Below are positions 22,405-31,279 of a stretch of 64,000 nucleotides of DNA, in pieces. The translations under genes and the position numbers were made by a program. The number at the start of each line of letters is the position of its first letter. The first letter of the stretch is position 1. The DNA is from Fictibacillus phosphorivorans. Lineage in GTDB: Bacteria; Bacillota; Bacilli; Bacillales; Fictibacillaceae. The stretch is taken from assembly GCF_007673525.1 (NCBI RefSeq), contig NZ_VDZU01000001.1, forward strand, positions 1-64,000. The letters run 5' to 3'. The notes under the pieces were generated by a model. It was not told the origin of the DNA, did no database searches, and saw only the letters and a list, made by a program, of their open reading frames with translations.

Positions 22405-23037
22405 CTATTGAATTTTGTAAATGTCTTGTGGACGAGATTCGGTGCTTGCCATCATGTTTTTTTGTTGAATCTTTTTACGTAAACAAGCCATATGAAGAGA
22501 ATCAGCGATGAGATCAGCCATCTTCATCACAATGCTGAGTCGTGTGTTTTGAAGGACAAAGTACTCCATAAAACCACTGACGTTTACGATGCCTGTAATA
22601 TGCATATCGCCAACAGGTGGCAGCTGTTTGTTAACGCCAGCCCCTGGTTTAACAGGTCCATCGTTGATTGAAACCATGCCAACGTGGTTTAATCGACCTA
22701 AGCAAGCATCAATTCCTATAACAAAAGCACCTGGATGCTCGGTTGCGATCATCTTTAGCTTTTCTTCTAAATTTACCGCATGAACAGGATCATCTAGTGT
22801 GCCGTAAACAAAGAATGGAAATGTATCTTTGTTGTGCAACTTTGTACCAACTAGAGGGCCTAATGCATCGCCTGTCGATCTGTCTGTTCCTATACAGACA
22901 ACGACAACTGGCTGATGAGCTGATTCCGGAAGCATAGGTAAAATTTGTTCGGTGATTCTGAGCATCGCTTCCTTGTCTTCGTGGTGCAATTTATATTGAA
23001 TGGGTTTCCCTAATCCCAGCTTCCGTTTGAGGAACAT
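22405..23037 (-). CDS. yyaC: sporulation-associated protein YyaC (DUF1256)
   Basis: The 210 residues carry the DUF1256 pattern VVCIGTDRSTGDALGPLVG...GTLDDPVHAVNLEEKL...VIGIDACLG. The family resembles the germination protease/hydrogenase-maturation protease fold and is limited to spore formers. GGAGAGG precedes the ATG. A sigma-F/sigma-G-like promoter can be drawn upstream. It lies on the opposite strand to its neighbours, as in B. subtilis. Confidence 0.93.
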   Translation of the reverse strand: MFLKRKLGLGKPIQYKLHHEDKEAMLRITEQILPMLPESAHQPVVVVCIGTDRSTGDALGPLVGTKLHNKDTFPFFVYGTLDDPVHAVNLEEKLKMIATEHPGAFVIGIDACLGRLNHVGMVSINDGPVKPGAGVNKQLPPVGDMHITGIVNVSGFMEYFVLQNTRLSIVMKMADLIADSLHMACLRKKIQQKNMMASTESRPQDIYKIQ

Positions 23038-23065
23038 GACATCCTCTCCTTTATAATGGTTCTAC

Positions 23066-23096
23066 TAGTATACGGAAGAAATCCTTTTCTTATACA
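23066..23096 (-). promoter_or_regulatory. candidate forespore-type promoter of yyaC
   Basis: On the minus strand TGTATA (23091-23096), 18 bases, then TATACTA (23066-23072) resembles the sigma-F/sigma-G pattern. It lies 29-59 bases upstream of yyaC. I rely on a visual match only. Confidence 0.4.
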
Positions 23097-23260
23097 TGGT
23101 AGAATACAATAATCACAGACTTTTGTTTAAAGTCTATACCCGTTTCCTCTGCACTCGTAACTCTAGAAGTTTTTCGAGAAGCAGACCACACGATTACATT
23201 TGATATTCTCGGCAAAAGCTGATTAAATAATTTCATAATCAAAGAGAGGAAGATGACCCA

Positions 23261-24145
23261 TTGGCAGGTGCGAATTTACCGGAAACTGCAGAAAAAGCCG
23301 TCACGATTTTTTCCGATAAAGAATGGTGGACAGGCATTGCTACTACGAGCTTAAAGATCGTAGGAATCATAATACTCGCTATTATCTTTAAATATATTGT
23401 AAAAGCAGCAATCGCTAATGTATTTAAAGTTCGATTGAAATCTCCTCTGCGTTTAAGTGAGAGAAGAGAGAACACTCTTTTTAGACTCTTAGATAATGTT
23501 GCTTCTTATGTGATTTATTTTGTGGCGATCTTAACCATATTAACGGAGTTCGGTGTGGATATTAAAGCCATTCTTGCCGGAGCTGGAGTGGTTGGTCTAG
23601 CGATCGGTTTCGGTGCCCAAAGTCTTGTGAAGGATATCATTACCGGCTTTTTCATCATCTTCGAAAATCAGTTCTCTGTTGGAGACACGGTACGAATCAC
23701 AAACTTTGAAGGAACCGTTGAAGAAATCGGATTAAGAACGACAAAAATTAAAAGCTGGACAGGAGAATTGCATATCCTGCCGAATTCGTCTATCACAGAA
23801 GTTACTAATTTTTCTGTTCATAATAGCATTGCGGTCGTTGACTTGAGCATTGCTTATGAAGAGGATATCGATAAAGCTCAAAATATTATTCAAGAAGTTG
23901 TGAAGAATGCTAAGCCGAACTATCCTGAGATGGTCAAAGAACCAGAAGTATTAGGCGTTCAAATGCTCGGTGCTTCAGAAGTAGTGATTCGTGTTACGGC
24001 AGAGGTACTTCCGATGACTCACTTTAAAATCGCTCGTGAACTTCGTAAAACGTTAAAACATGAGCTTGAAGTAGCAGGGATCGAGATTCCATATCCAAAA
24101 ATGGTTACGTATCAAAAAGAACCATTACCAAAAGAACATAAATAA
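23261..24145 (+). CDS. MscS-family mechanosensitive ion channel
   Basis: The 294 residues carry three membrane helices in the first half. The pore helix is GAGVVGLAIGFGAQSLVKDIITG, the Gly/Ala-packed TM3 of small-conductance mechanosensitive channels, and the beta domain follows (FSVGDTVRITNFEGTVEEIGLRTTKI...LPNSSI). It should open on hypo-osmotic shock. The start is a TTG with AGAGGA in front. The DUF951 gene follows after 13 bases, so they are probably co-transcribed. Confidence 0.95.
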   Translation: MAGANLPETAEKAVTIFSDKEWWTGIATTSLKIVGIIILAIIFKYIVKAAIANVFKVRLKSPLRLSERRENTLFRLLDNVASYVIYFVAILTILTEFGVDIKAILAGAGVVGLAIGFGAQSLVKDIITGFFIIFENQFSVGDTVRITNFEGTVEEIGLRTTKIKSWTGELHILPNSSITEVTNFSVHNSIAVVDLSIAYEEDIDKAQNIIQEVVKNAKPNYPEMVKEPEVLGVQMLGASEVVIRVTAEVLPMTHFKIARELRKTLKHELEVAGIEIPYPKMVTYQKEPLPKEHK

Positions 24146-24158
24146 GGGAGAGCTGAAT

Positions 24159-24356
24159 ATGCAGCAAAAAGAATTTCAACTTCACGATGAAGTAGAAATG
24201 AAAAAACAGCATCCATGTGGAACGAATCGTTGGAAAGTAATCCGAATGGGTGCTGATATTAGGATTAAGTGCATGGGGTGTCAACATAGCGTGATGCTGC
24301 CAAGAGCTGAGTTCGCTAAGAAAATAAAGAAAGTTCTAGCATCTCCTGGCGAGTAA
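24159..24356 (+). CDS. DUF951 family protein (YyzM-like)
   Basis: A 65-residue protein with HPCGTNRWKVIRMGADIRIKCMGCQHSVMLPR, the DUF951 signature. The Cys residues (PCG...CMGC) suggest a small zinc-binding or nucleic-acid-binding fold; this is inference. It is coupled to the upstream channel gene and is followed by a parS site. Confidence 0.93.
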   Translation: MQQKEFQLHDEVEMKKQHPCGTNRWKVIRMGADIRIKCMGCQHSVMLPRAEFAKKIKKVLASPGE

Positions 24357-24363
24357 CAATTCC

Positions 24364-24379
24364 TGTTTCACGTGAAACA
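24364..24379. promoter_or_regulatory. parS site between the DUF951 gene and ychF
   Basis: A perfect TGTTTCACGTGAAACA, 3.2 kb from the parS in spo0J. Confidence 0.97.
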
Positions 24380-24419
24380 AAAAACACGCCTTGAAATTCC
24401 AAAAAGTAATTAAACGTTT

Positions 24420-24452
24420 GAGCCGGGTTACACGACCCGGTTCTTCTTGTTT
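24420..24452 (+). terminator. terminator before ychF
   Basis: AGCCGGGT, loop tacacg, ACCCGGTT with a T-rich tail. Confidence 0.85.
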
Positions 24453-24551
24453 TTTAAGATGATAAAACCTATAATTGGGAAGGATATTTTTTTATTAAAT
24501 GAAAAGTCTTAGGTTTCTAAGCTTTATATAAAACAGAGGAGTGAATGAACA

Positions 24552-25649
24552 GTGGCTCTTACAACTGGAATCGTTGGTTTGCCGAATGTTGGTAAATCTA
24601 CATTGTTTAATGCTATTACACAAGCGGGTGCTGAATCTGCTAACTATCCGTTCTGTACGATTGATCCAAACGTTGGAATCGTTGAAGTACCAGACAACCG
24701 TCTTCAAAAATTAACAGAGATGGTACAACCGAAAAAGGTAGTTCCTACAACTTTTGAATTCACAGATATCGCTGGAATTGTAAAAGGTGCGAGTAAAGGA
24801 GAAGGATTAGGAAACAAATTCTTATCTCACATCCGTCAAACAGATGCGATCCTTCAAGTTGTTCGTTGTTTTGATGATGAAAACATCACGCACGTACACG
24901 GTAAAGTGAATCCGATCGATGATATTGAGGTTATCAACCTAGAGCTTATCTTTGCTGATCTAGAGTCGATCGACAAGCGTGTAGCACGTGTTGAAAAACT
25001 TGCAAAGTCTAAAGACAAAGAAGCTGTAGCGGAGTTTGCTGTTCTTTCAAAAATCAAAGAAGCTCTTATGCAAGAACTTCCGGCACGAAGTGTTGATCTA
25101 ACACCTGAAGAGAAGAAGATTGTTCATACAATGCACCTTCTTACAATGAAGCCGATCCTTTACGTTGCTAACGTAAGCGAAGATGAGCTTTTGGAAGGAA
25201 CGAACGAGCACGTTGAAGCAGTTAAAGAATATGCTGCACGTGAAAATGCAGAGGTTATCGTAATCTGTGCAAAAGTGGAAGAAGAAATCGCTGAGCTTGA
25301 TGGCGACGAAAAGATGGCATTCTTAGGTGAACTTGGTATAGAAGAAGCAGGTCTTGATAAATTGATCCGTGCTTCTTATTCACTTCTAGGTCTAGCTACT
25401 TACTTTACAGCGGGTGTTCAAGAAGTACGTGCTTGGACGTTCCGTAAAGGCATGAAGGCTCCAGCATGTGCAGGAATCATTCACACGGATTTTGAAAGAG
25501 GATTTATCCGTGCAGAGATCGTAGCTTATGATGATTTGATGGCGGCGGGGAACATGGCAGCTGCTAAAGAAAAAGGTAAGGTACGTCTTGAAGGTAAAGA
25601 ATATGAGATGAAAGATGGAGATGTTGTTCATTTCCGTTTTAATGTTTAA
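24552..25649 (+). CDS. ychF: redox-regulated ATPase YchF
   Basis: A translation-associated Obg-family P-loop protein that prefers ATP and binds ribosomes. The 365 residues have G1 GLPNVGKST (9-17), the switch region DIAGIVKGASKGEGLGNKFLSHIR, and a C-terminal TGS domain ending KDGDVVHFRFNV. The GTG start is preceded by GAGGAGTG. It matches B. subtilis YyaF over its whole length. Confidence 0.98.
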   Translation: MALTTGIVGLPNVGKSTLFNAITQAGAESANYPFCTIDPNVGIVEVPDNRLQKLTEMVQPKKVVPTTFEFTDIAGIVKGASKGEGLGNKFLSHIRQTDAILQVVRCFDDENITHVHGKVNPIDDIEVINLELIFADLESIDKRVARVEKLAKSKDKEAVAEFAVLSKIKEALMQELPARSVDLTPEEKKIVHTMHLLTMKPILYVANVSEDELLEGTNEHVEAVKEYAARENAEVIVICAKVEEEIAELDGDEKMAFLGELGIEEAGLDKLIRASYSLLGLATYFTAGVQEVRAWTFRKGMKAPACAGIIHTDFERGFIRAEIVAYDDLMAAGNMAAAKEKGKVRLEGKEYEMKDGDVVHFRFNV

Positions 25650-25666
25650 AAAAACGACAGGAAGAG

Positions 25667-25795
25667 GTTGATTTCCGTTGCAGGTGCTTCGCTTTCCGGG
25701 GGGCGTACGGTGAGCCACCTAGCGCTTTGCGCTGTTAGGTGTCTCACCTGTCCCGCTGATCCCCCAGGAGTCTCGCACCTTCCACTCCAATCAAC
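25667..25795 (+). repeat. intergenic repeat family 1, copy 4 (subfamily II)
   Basis: A 129-bp copy with GTTGAT and ATCAAC ends. The core reads TTTCCGGGGGGCGTACGG, with hairpin TAGCGCTTTGCGCTGTTA and GATCCCCCAGGAGTCTCGC. The paired G-to-C changes keep the stem complementary, which defines subfamily II. It lies between the ychF stop and the ychF terminator. Confidence 0.9.
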
Positions 25796-25867
25796 TTGTC
25801 AGTGAAGTTCTTTAAAAAAACAATTCAAAGCATTTTAGATTACGGCCTAAGTATTCTAGAAATCGAA

Positions 25868-25896
25868 GGAAAAGCAATCGCTTTTCCTCTTTTTTA
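25868..25896 (+). terminator. ychF terminator
   Basis: GGAAAAGC, loop aatc, GCTTTTCC followed by TCTTTTTTA. It lies beyond the repeat copy, so the repeat is probably transcribed as part of the ychF mRNA. Confidence 0.88.
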
Positions 25897-25916
25897 TGCT
25901 TTCTTTTAAGAGGTGC

Positions 25917-25945
25917 TTGTTTTATACAAGATGTTTTGATATAAT
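25917..25945 (+). promoter_or_regulatory. rpsF operon promoter
   Basis: TTGTTT, 17 bases, consensus TATAAT (25940-25945). Confidence 0.72.
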
Positions 25946-25995
25946 TCTTTATTGTGAGTTAATTGTCAACAAATACTGTTATGATGATTTTCTCC

Positions 25996-26024
25996 TTGCC
26001 CGAAATAAATGTTTTGGGCCGCTT
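25996..26024 (+). promoter_or_regulatory. candidate S6:S18-binding leader of the rpsF mRNA
   Basis: A hairpin GCCCGAAA...TTTTGGGC followed at once by CGC (making GGGCCGC) lies just before the rpsF ribosome-binding site. rpsF leaders in many bacteria carry a CCG-containing structure bound by the S6:S18 complex for autoregulation. The match is by eye. Confidence 0.55.
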
Positions 26025-26046
26025 AGACCAAAAGGAGGTGAACGGA

Positions 26047-26337
26047 ATGAAAAAGTACGAAATTATGTACATCGTCCGTCCGAATATCGAAGAGGAAGCT
26101 CTTAAGGCAACTAAAGAGCGTGCGAAAAGCATCCTAACTGACAACGGTGCGGAGATCGCGAACGAAAAGGAAATGGGTAAAAAGCGTTTAGCTTACGAAA
26201 TCAATGACTTCCGCGATGGATATTACACGCTATTGGAAGTTAACGCTCCAAACGAAGCGATTAATGAATTCGACCGTCTTATGAAGATCAACGAAGATGT
26301 TCTTCGTTTCATGACAATCGTAGACGAAAGAAATTAA
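26047..26337 (+). CDS. rpsF: 30S ribosomal protein S6
   Basis: A 96-residue small-subunit protein ([13 protein letters not shown]..., [17 protein letters not shown]) that pairs with S18 on the platform of the 30S subunit. The ATG is preceded by AAAGGAGGTGA, a nearly perfect ribosome-binding site; an in-frame extension to 25963 runs through the promoter and leader and is not coding. It heads the rpsF-ssb-rpsR operon. Confidence 0.98.
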   Translation: MKKYEIMYIVRPNIEEEALKATKERAKSILTDNGAEIANEKEMGKKRLAYEINDFRDGYYTLLEVNAPNEAINEFDRLMKINEDVLRFMTIVDERN

Positions 26338-26358
26338 TCCTTTAAGGAGTGGTTCTGA

Positions 26359-26904
26359 ATGCTAAATCGAGTAGTACTGGTGGGACGTTTAACAAAAGAC
26401 CCAGAATTAAAGTACACTCCAAACGGTGTGGCTGTTGCTAACTTCACACTTGCTGTTAATCGACCTTTTTCGAATCAGCAAGGTGAGCGCGAAGCAGATT
26501 TTATTAACTGTGTCGTATGGCGTAAGCCCGCTGAAAATGTAGCGAACTTCTTGAAAAAGGGATCGCTTGCAGGAGTGGATGGACGTTTGCAAACTCGTTC
26601 TTACGAGAACCAGCAGGGTCAAAGAGTGTATGTTACTGAAGTAATGGCAGAAAGTGTTCAATTCCTTGAACCTAAAAACGCTAATGCTGGAGGCCAGCAA
26701 TATCAAGGCAACAGCAACAACTTTGGTGGACCATCAAATGACCGCGGATTTGGGCAGCAAAATCAGAACCGCAGCTATGGAAGTGACAACGGCTTTGGAG
26801 GACAGCAACAACAGCAGAATCCAAAACGTAATAACTTCAACGATGACCCGTTTGCAAATGATGGCACGCCGATCGACATTTCTGATGACGATTTGCCATT
26901 TTAA
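26359..26904 (+). CDS. ssb: single-stranded DNA-binding protein
   Basis: The essential SSB (SsbA type) has 181 residues. The OB fold covers about 1-110 ([42 protein letters not shown]), followed by a disordered Gly/Gln/Asn-rich linker and the conserved acidic tip DISDDDLPF that docks partner proteins. AAGGAGTG precedes the ATG. It lies between the genes of the S6:S18 pair. Confidence 0.99.
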   Translation: MLNRVVLVGRLTKDPELKYTPNGVAVANFTLAVNRPFSNQQGEREADFINCVVWRKPAENVANFLKKGSLAGVDGRLQTRSYENQQGQRVYVTEVMAESVQFLEPKNANAGGQQYQGNSNNFGGPSNDRGFGQQNQNRSYGSDNGFGGQQQQQNPKRNNFNDDPFANDGTPIDISDDDLPF

Positions 26905-26962
26905 ACTAACGTAAACTATGAATCGGAATATATAAAAATAAAACTAAAGGAGGGGACCAACT

Positions 26963-27196
26963 ATGGCTGGACGTCGTGGTGGACGCCAAAAGCGTCGTAA
27001 GGTTTGTTTCTTCACTGTAAACAAAATCACTTACATCGACTACAAGGACACTGATCTTTTAAAGCGTTTCGTTTCTGAGCGCGGTAAGATTCTTCCTCGT
27101 CGTGTAACTGGTACATCTGCTAAATATCAACGTCAATTGACTCGTGCGATCAAACGCTCTCGTCACATGGCATTGTTACCATATGTATCTGAATAA
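26963..27196 (+). CDS. rpsR: 30S ribosomal protein S18
   Basis: A 77-residue basic protein ([17 protein letters not shown]..., [24 protein letters not shown]) that binds with S6. AAAGGAGGGG precedes the ATG. It is the last gene of the operon and is followed by a strong terminator. Confidence 0.99.
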   Translation: MAGRRGGRQKRRKVCFFTVNKITYIDYKDTDLLKRFVSERGKILPRRVTGTSAKYQRQLTRAIKRSRHMALLPYVSE

Positions 27197-27203
27197 GATC
27201 GTT

Positions 27204-27241
27204 TAAAAAGCGCAGCTGGGTTTTCTAGCTGCGCTTTTTTG
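27204..27241 (+). terminator. rpsR terminator
   Basis: AAAAAGCGCAGCT, loop gggttttct, AGCTGCGCTTTTTT. Confidence 0.94.
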
Positions 27242-27250
27242 TGTGTTCAA

Positions 27251-27395
27251 AGGGATAGTAGTGGGTTTCGACTTTTGTCGAGGATTGTAGACTCGCGGAT
27301 AAAAGGCTAAAACTCGTGGATAAACAGCTAAAACTTTAGGATTCAGGTAAGAAATTTGTGGATTGGAGCTCAAAACTTTTGGATTCCTCTTCATT
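27251..27395. repeat. 21-bp pentamer element, copy C
   Basis: The lead GGGATAG...TTTTGTCGAGGATTGTAG is followed by five 21-bp units (27291-27395) in exact register: ACTCGCGG, ACTCGTGG, ACTTTAGG, ATTTGTGG and ACTTTTGG starts, with GGAT at a fixed place in each. The left end is degenerate and no clean ATACCCC right end is present (a degraded ATTACCC occurs about 30 bp later). Confidence 0.78.
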
Positions 27396-27660
27396 GCGCA
27401 TCAAAAACGGCCGCAATTTGGCCGATTACCCTCTATTGAACCACCGTAGGCAGCTTCCCACACCATCTCATAACATTGTTTTCACACATGAATTACCTAA
27501 AAACAGGTTTACATCACCTATTTCGGACTCCATCCAAGCAAACCTTCCATAATTTGTTTACTTCGCTTCAAGTACGTCTATGCTAGAATTATCGTTTAAG
27601 TTGAATTACGGCGGTTATGTCACTACAATTAGAACATATGAAGAATTTATGAGGTGAATC
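27396..27660. other. intergenic before yybS
   Basis: No gene seen. A short hairpin GGCCGCAATTTGGCC is present, and TATGCTAGAAT at 27579-27589 looks like an extended -10 (TG-N-TAGAAT) that could serve yybS. Confidence 0.35.
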
Positions 27661-28605
27661 ATGCGCAATACTAGAGTATTGGTGGAAGGTGCCGTTGTTT
27701 CGGGCATTTATACGCTTCTTTTTTTGATCAGTATGTACATACCGTTATTTAGCTTGGTCTCGTTATTTATTTTGCCGCTTCCGTTTATCATTTACTTGTA
27801 CCGGCAAGATCTTAAAGCGGGATTACTTCTTTGGGCGGTCACGTTTGGCGTTTCATTGGCGTTTGCGGGGCTTAACGGTATCATTGTTACCCTCTTTGCT
27901 GGTTTGACAGGAATCGTGATGGGGGAACTTTATAGAAGAAAAAAACCTGCATTTGCGGTTCTACTTGGGGCGAGTTTGTCCAACATCGTGAACATGTTAG
28001 GAACGCTTGCTATCGCTCAAGTATTCATGGGCATTAATTTTGTAAAAGAATTAGAGTCTCAGTTTCAAAGTGCGATAGGTACAGCAGAAGACTTTTATAA
28101 ATCGGGTGGACAAGATCCTACCCAGATTGAGAGATTTAAAGAGCAAGCGGAATTAATTCCGATGATGCTTCCGACATATATTATCGGGGGAGCTGTTATC
28201 CTTGCCTTCTTAACACATATCGCTGCAAGAATGCTGATGAAAAGAATGCGTTATGATGTGCCATCGTTCCCTCCATTTCGTGAGTGGAACCTGCCAAAAT
28301 CGTTTTTGTGGTATTATATTATAGCGATTGTTTTAACATTTAGTATGCCTGAAAAGGGTACGTCTTTATATATTGTAACGATAAATTTGTATATGATATT
28401 ATCGTTTGTACTTATAATTCAAGGTTTCACAGTTATTTTTTATTATGCCTGGATAAAGAATTGGAAGAGAAAAAGAATCATATTGTTGATTATACTCTTG
28501 TTTTTGCTGAACTCTTTCCTGCCGATTCCTCTGGAAGTCGTTAAATTCTTAGGTATAATTGATTTAGGATTTATGATAAAAAAACGGTTGAAACCAAAAC
28601 AGTAG
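27661..28605 (+). CDS. yybS: YybS family membrane protein (DUF2232)
   Basis: A 314-residue integral membrane protein with about eight hydrophobic segments. Its place directly upstream of gdpP and rplI is the conserved position of YybS (DUF2232), whose function is not established. GAGGTGA precedes the ATG. gdpP starts 11 bases after its stop. Confidence 0.92.
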   Translation: MRNTRVLVEGAVVSGIYTLLFLISMYIPLFSLVSLFILPLPFIIYLYRQDLKAGLLLWAVTFGVSLAFAGLNGIIVTLFAGLTGIVMGELYRRKKPAFAVLLGASLSNIVNMLGTLAIAQVFMGINFVKELESQFQSAIGTAEDFYKSGGQDPTQIERFKEQAELIPMMLPTYIIGGAVILAFLTHIAARMLMKRMRYDVPSFPPFREWNLPKSFLWYYIIAIVLTFSMPEKGTSLYIVTINLYMILSFVLIIQGFTVIFYYAWIKNWKRKRIILLIILLFLLNSFLPIPLEVVKFLGIIDLGFMIKKRLKPKQ

Positions 28606-28616
28606 GAGCTGAAAGT

Positions 28617-30590
28617 ATGCCAAAGTTTTTACTAAAACGGTGGCATGGTTATCCCGTCATCGCCTTATTTGTAACTTCTGTTGTTCTGGTAAGCATCATC
28701 ACGTATTTTCATTGGATGATCGGAATGGCAGGCTTCGTGCTGCTCGGCGGTTTGTTTTATTATGCCATGAAAGCCGAAGCTAGTTTTCAGGAGGAGCTAG
28801 GCGATTATATTTCGACGCTTTCTCACCGCTTGAAGAAGGTGGGAGAAGAAGCGTTGATGGAAATGCCGATCGGGATTATTTTGTATGATGAGGATTTTAA
28901 GATCGAATGGGCAAATCCTTATATGGGAGCCCTCATTGAAGAAGAGTCCTTTATCGGCCATTCTCTAAACCATGTTTCAGAAGAACTGATTCCTCATATC
29001 AAGAGTGATGCGAAGGAAGAAGTTATTAAGATTAACACACATAGATTTCAAGTGAACTTTAAGAAAGAAGATAGACTGCTTTACTTTTTTGATGTGACCG
29101 AGCAGTTAGATCTTGAACGTTTGTATGATGAAGAACAAACGGTTATGGCGATTATCTATCTCGATAACTATGAAGAAGTAACGCAAGGATTAGATGACCA
29201 GTTTCGATCAACGATCAACTCAAAAGTGACGTCTGTGTTGAATGAATGGGCGAACGTACATGGCATCTTCCTTAAACGAACGTCTTCTGAGCGGTTTTTA
29301 GCTGTATTTAACCAACGCATTCTCTATGAGTTGGAAAAGAATAAATTCAGCGTATTAGATGAGGTGAGAGAGTCTACAGCGAAGCAGAATATCTCTCTTA
29401 CGCTCAGTATCGGGGTTGCAGCTGGAACATCTTCACTCCCTGAGCTCGGACAGCTATCACAATCAAGTCTAGATCTTGCTCTTGGACGCGGAGGCGACCA
29501 AGTTGCGATCAAACAGACGAACGGTAAAGTACGTTTCTATGGAGGAAAGACAAATCCTGTTGAGAAACGCACCCGCGTACGTGCCCGCGTCATTTCTCAT
29601 GCACTCAGTGAATTGGTGGCAGATAGCGACAAGGTCATCATCATGGGGCATAAGAATCCGGATATGGACTCTATCGGTTCTGCGATCGGGATTCTAAAGG
29701 TCGCGCAAGTGAATGGAAAAGATGGATATATTGTACTCGATCAAGCGAATATCGACATTGGCGTTCAGCGCTTGATGGATGAGCTGAAAGAAACAGAATC
29801 GATCTGGAAGTATTTCATCTCGCCTGAAGAAGCGTTAGAGCTTGCATCGCGCGACACGCTTCTAGTCGTAGTGGATACACATAAACCGACGATGGTTATT
29901 GAAGAAAAGCTGTTAAGCAAGCTTGATCATGTTGTTGTCATCGATCACCATCGCCGTGGTGAAGATTTCATTAAAGATCCGGTGCTTGTGTACATGGAGC
30001 CTTATGCTTCATCTACAGCAGAGCTCGTGACCGAACTTCTCGAGTATCAGCCGAAGAGACTGAAGATGCGTATGCTTGAAGCAACGGCACTTCTTGCGGG
30101 TATTATCGTTGATACGAAGAGTTTTACCCTCAGAACAGGTTCTCGTACGTTTGATGCTGCGTCTTATTTAAGGGCTCATGGTGCAGACACGATTCTTGTT
30201 CAAAAGTTCTTAAAAGAAGATTTAAACACGTATACAAGACGTTCCAAACTCATTGAGAGTGCGGATGTTTATAAAAAAGGCATCGTGATTGCCAAGAGCT
30301 CTCCTGAGGATGCGTACAATCAAGTAGTCATCGCTCAGGCGGCAGATATACTATTAACGATGAACGGCATTCAAGCATCCTTTGTTATTGCAAATCGCAT
30401 TGACGGCAAAGTAAGCATCAGTGCTCGTTCACTTGGGGACATCAACGTGCAGATGATCATGGAGAGACTGGAAGGCGGAGGACATCTTACAAACGCTGCC
30501 TGCCAGATTGAGAACAGCTCGATTGATGAAGCGGAAAAACACTTAAAGCTAATCATTGATGAGTATATTGAAGGGGGAGAAGAGGAATGA
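28617..30590 (+). CDS. gdpP: cyclic-di-AMP phosphodiesterase GdpP
   Basis: This membrane enzyme hydrolyses c-di-AMP, controlling potassium, osmotic and cell-wall homeostasis. The 657 residues run: two N-terminal membrane helices, a PAS domain, a degenerate GGDEF domain, then DHH and DHHA1 domains. Metal-binding motifs are [13 protein letters not shown] (H345, D349, D351) and VVVIDHH (D443-H445), with [11 protein letters not shown] at the C-terminus. The stop overlaps the rplI start (ATGA), so translation is coupled. Confidence 0.98.
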   Translation: MPKFLLKRWHGYPVIALFVTSVVLVSIITYFHWMIGMAGFVLLGGLFYYAMKAEASFQEELGDYISTLSHRLKKVGEEALMEMPIGIILYDEDFKIEWANPYMGALIEEESFIGHSLNHVSEELIPHIKSDAKEEVIKINTHRFQVNFKKEDRLLYFFDVTEQLDLERLYDEEQTVMAIIYLDNYEEVTQGLDDQFRSTINSKVTSVLNEWANVHGIFLKRTSSERFLAVFNQRILYELEKNKFSVLDEVRESTAKQNISLTLSIGVAAGTSSLPELGQLSQSSLDLALGRGGDQVAIKQTNGKVRFYGGKTNPVEKRTRVRARVISHALSELVADSDKVIIMGHKNPDMDSIGSAIGILKVAQVNGKDGYIVLDQANIDIGVQRLMDELKETESIWKYFISPEEALELASRDTLLVVVDTHKPTMVIEEKLLSKLDHVVVIDHHRRGEDFIKDPVLVYMEPYASSTAELVTELLEYQPKRLKMRMLEATALLAGIIVDTKSFTLRTGSRTFDAASYLRAHGADTILVQKFLKEDLNTYTRRSKLIESADVYKKGIVIAKSSPEDAYNQVVIAQAADILLTMNGIQASFVIANRIDGKVSISARSLGDINVQMIMERLEGGGHLTNAACQIENSSIDEAEKHLKLIIDEYIEGGEEE

Positions 30591-31030
30591 AAGTAATTTT
30601 TCTTCAAGATGTAAAAGGTAAAGGTAAAAAAGGCGAGGTTAAGAACGTTTCTGAAGGATATGCACGCAACTTCTTATTTCCGAAGAACTTAGCTTCAGAA
30701 GCTACATCTGGCGCGATGGCGACACTTCAAGGTCAACAGAAGAGCGAAGAGAAGAAACAACAAGCTCAACTAGAAGAGGCTGAAGCGTTAAAAGCAAAAC
30801 TTGCGGAGATGACGGTTACGATCAAAACGAAAACAGGTGAAGGTGGCCGCGTTTTCGGTTCTGTGACAAGTAAACAGATCGCTGATGGCTTGAAAGAGCA
30901 AGGGATTAAGATCGATAAGCGTAAGATCGAGCTTCCTGAGCCGATTAAATCACTTGGGTACACGAATGTTTCGATCAAGGTTCATCAGCAAGTTACTGCA
31001 ACTGTAAAAGTACACGTAACAGAAGAATAA
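30587..31030 (+). CDS. rplI: 50S ribosomal protein L9
   Basis: A two-domain protein joined by a long helix. The 147 residues open [32 protein letters not shown], the N-terminal rRNA-binding domain, and the C-terminal domain starts near the [11 protein letters not shown] motif. The start overlaps the gdpP stop by 4 bases. A terminator follows directly. Confidence 0.98.
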   Translation: MKVIFLQDVKGKGKKGEVKNVSEGYARNFLFPKNLASEATSGAMATLQGQQKSEEKKQQAQLEEAEALKAKLAEMTVTIKTKTGEGGRVFGSVTSKQIADGLKEQGIKIDKRKIELPEPIKSLGYTNVSIKVHQQVTATVKVHVTEE

Positions 31031-31032
31031 AA

Positions 31033-31057
31033 GAGCCGGGTTTTCCCGGTTTTTTTG
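31033..31057 (+). terminator. rplI terminator
   Basis: GAGCCGGG, loop tttt, CCCGGTTTTTTT. Confidence 0.9.
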
Positions 31058-31071
31058 CGGGCCAAGAAAGC

Positions 31072-31199
31072 GTTGATCTCCGTTTCAGATGCTCGCTTTC
31101 CGGGGGGCGTGCGGTGAGCCTCTTAGCGCATTGCGCTGTTAAGAGTCTCACCTGTCCCGCTGATCCCCCAGGAGTCTCGCATCTTACACTCCGATCAAC
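31072..31199 (+). repeat. intergenic repeat family 1, copy 5 (subfamily II)
   Basis: A 128-bp copy with GTTGAT and ATCAAC ends, core TTTCCGGGGGGCGTGCGG and TAGCGCATTGCGCTGTTA. It lies immediately after the rplI terminator. Confidence 0.92.
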
Positions 31200-31279
31200 C
31201 TTGGAGCCAAAAACCAAACTAATCTAAAAGTTCTTAAAACATATACAAACCATTACTAGTAAAGAAAGGAGGAACTACT

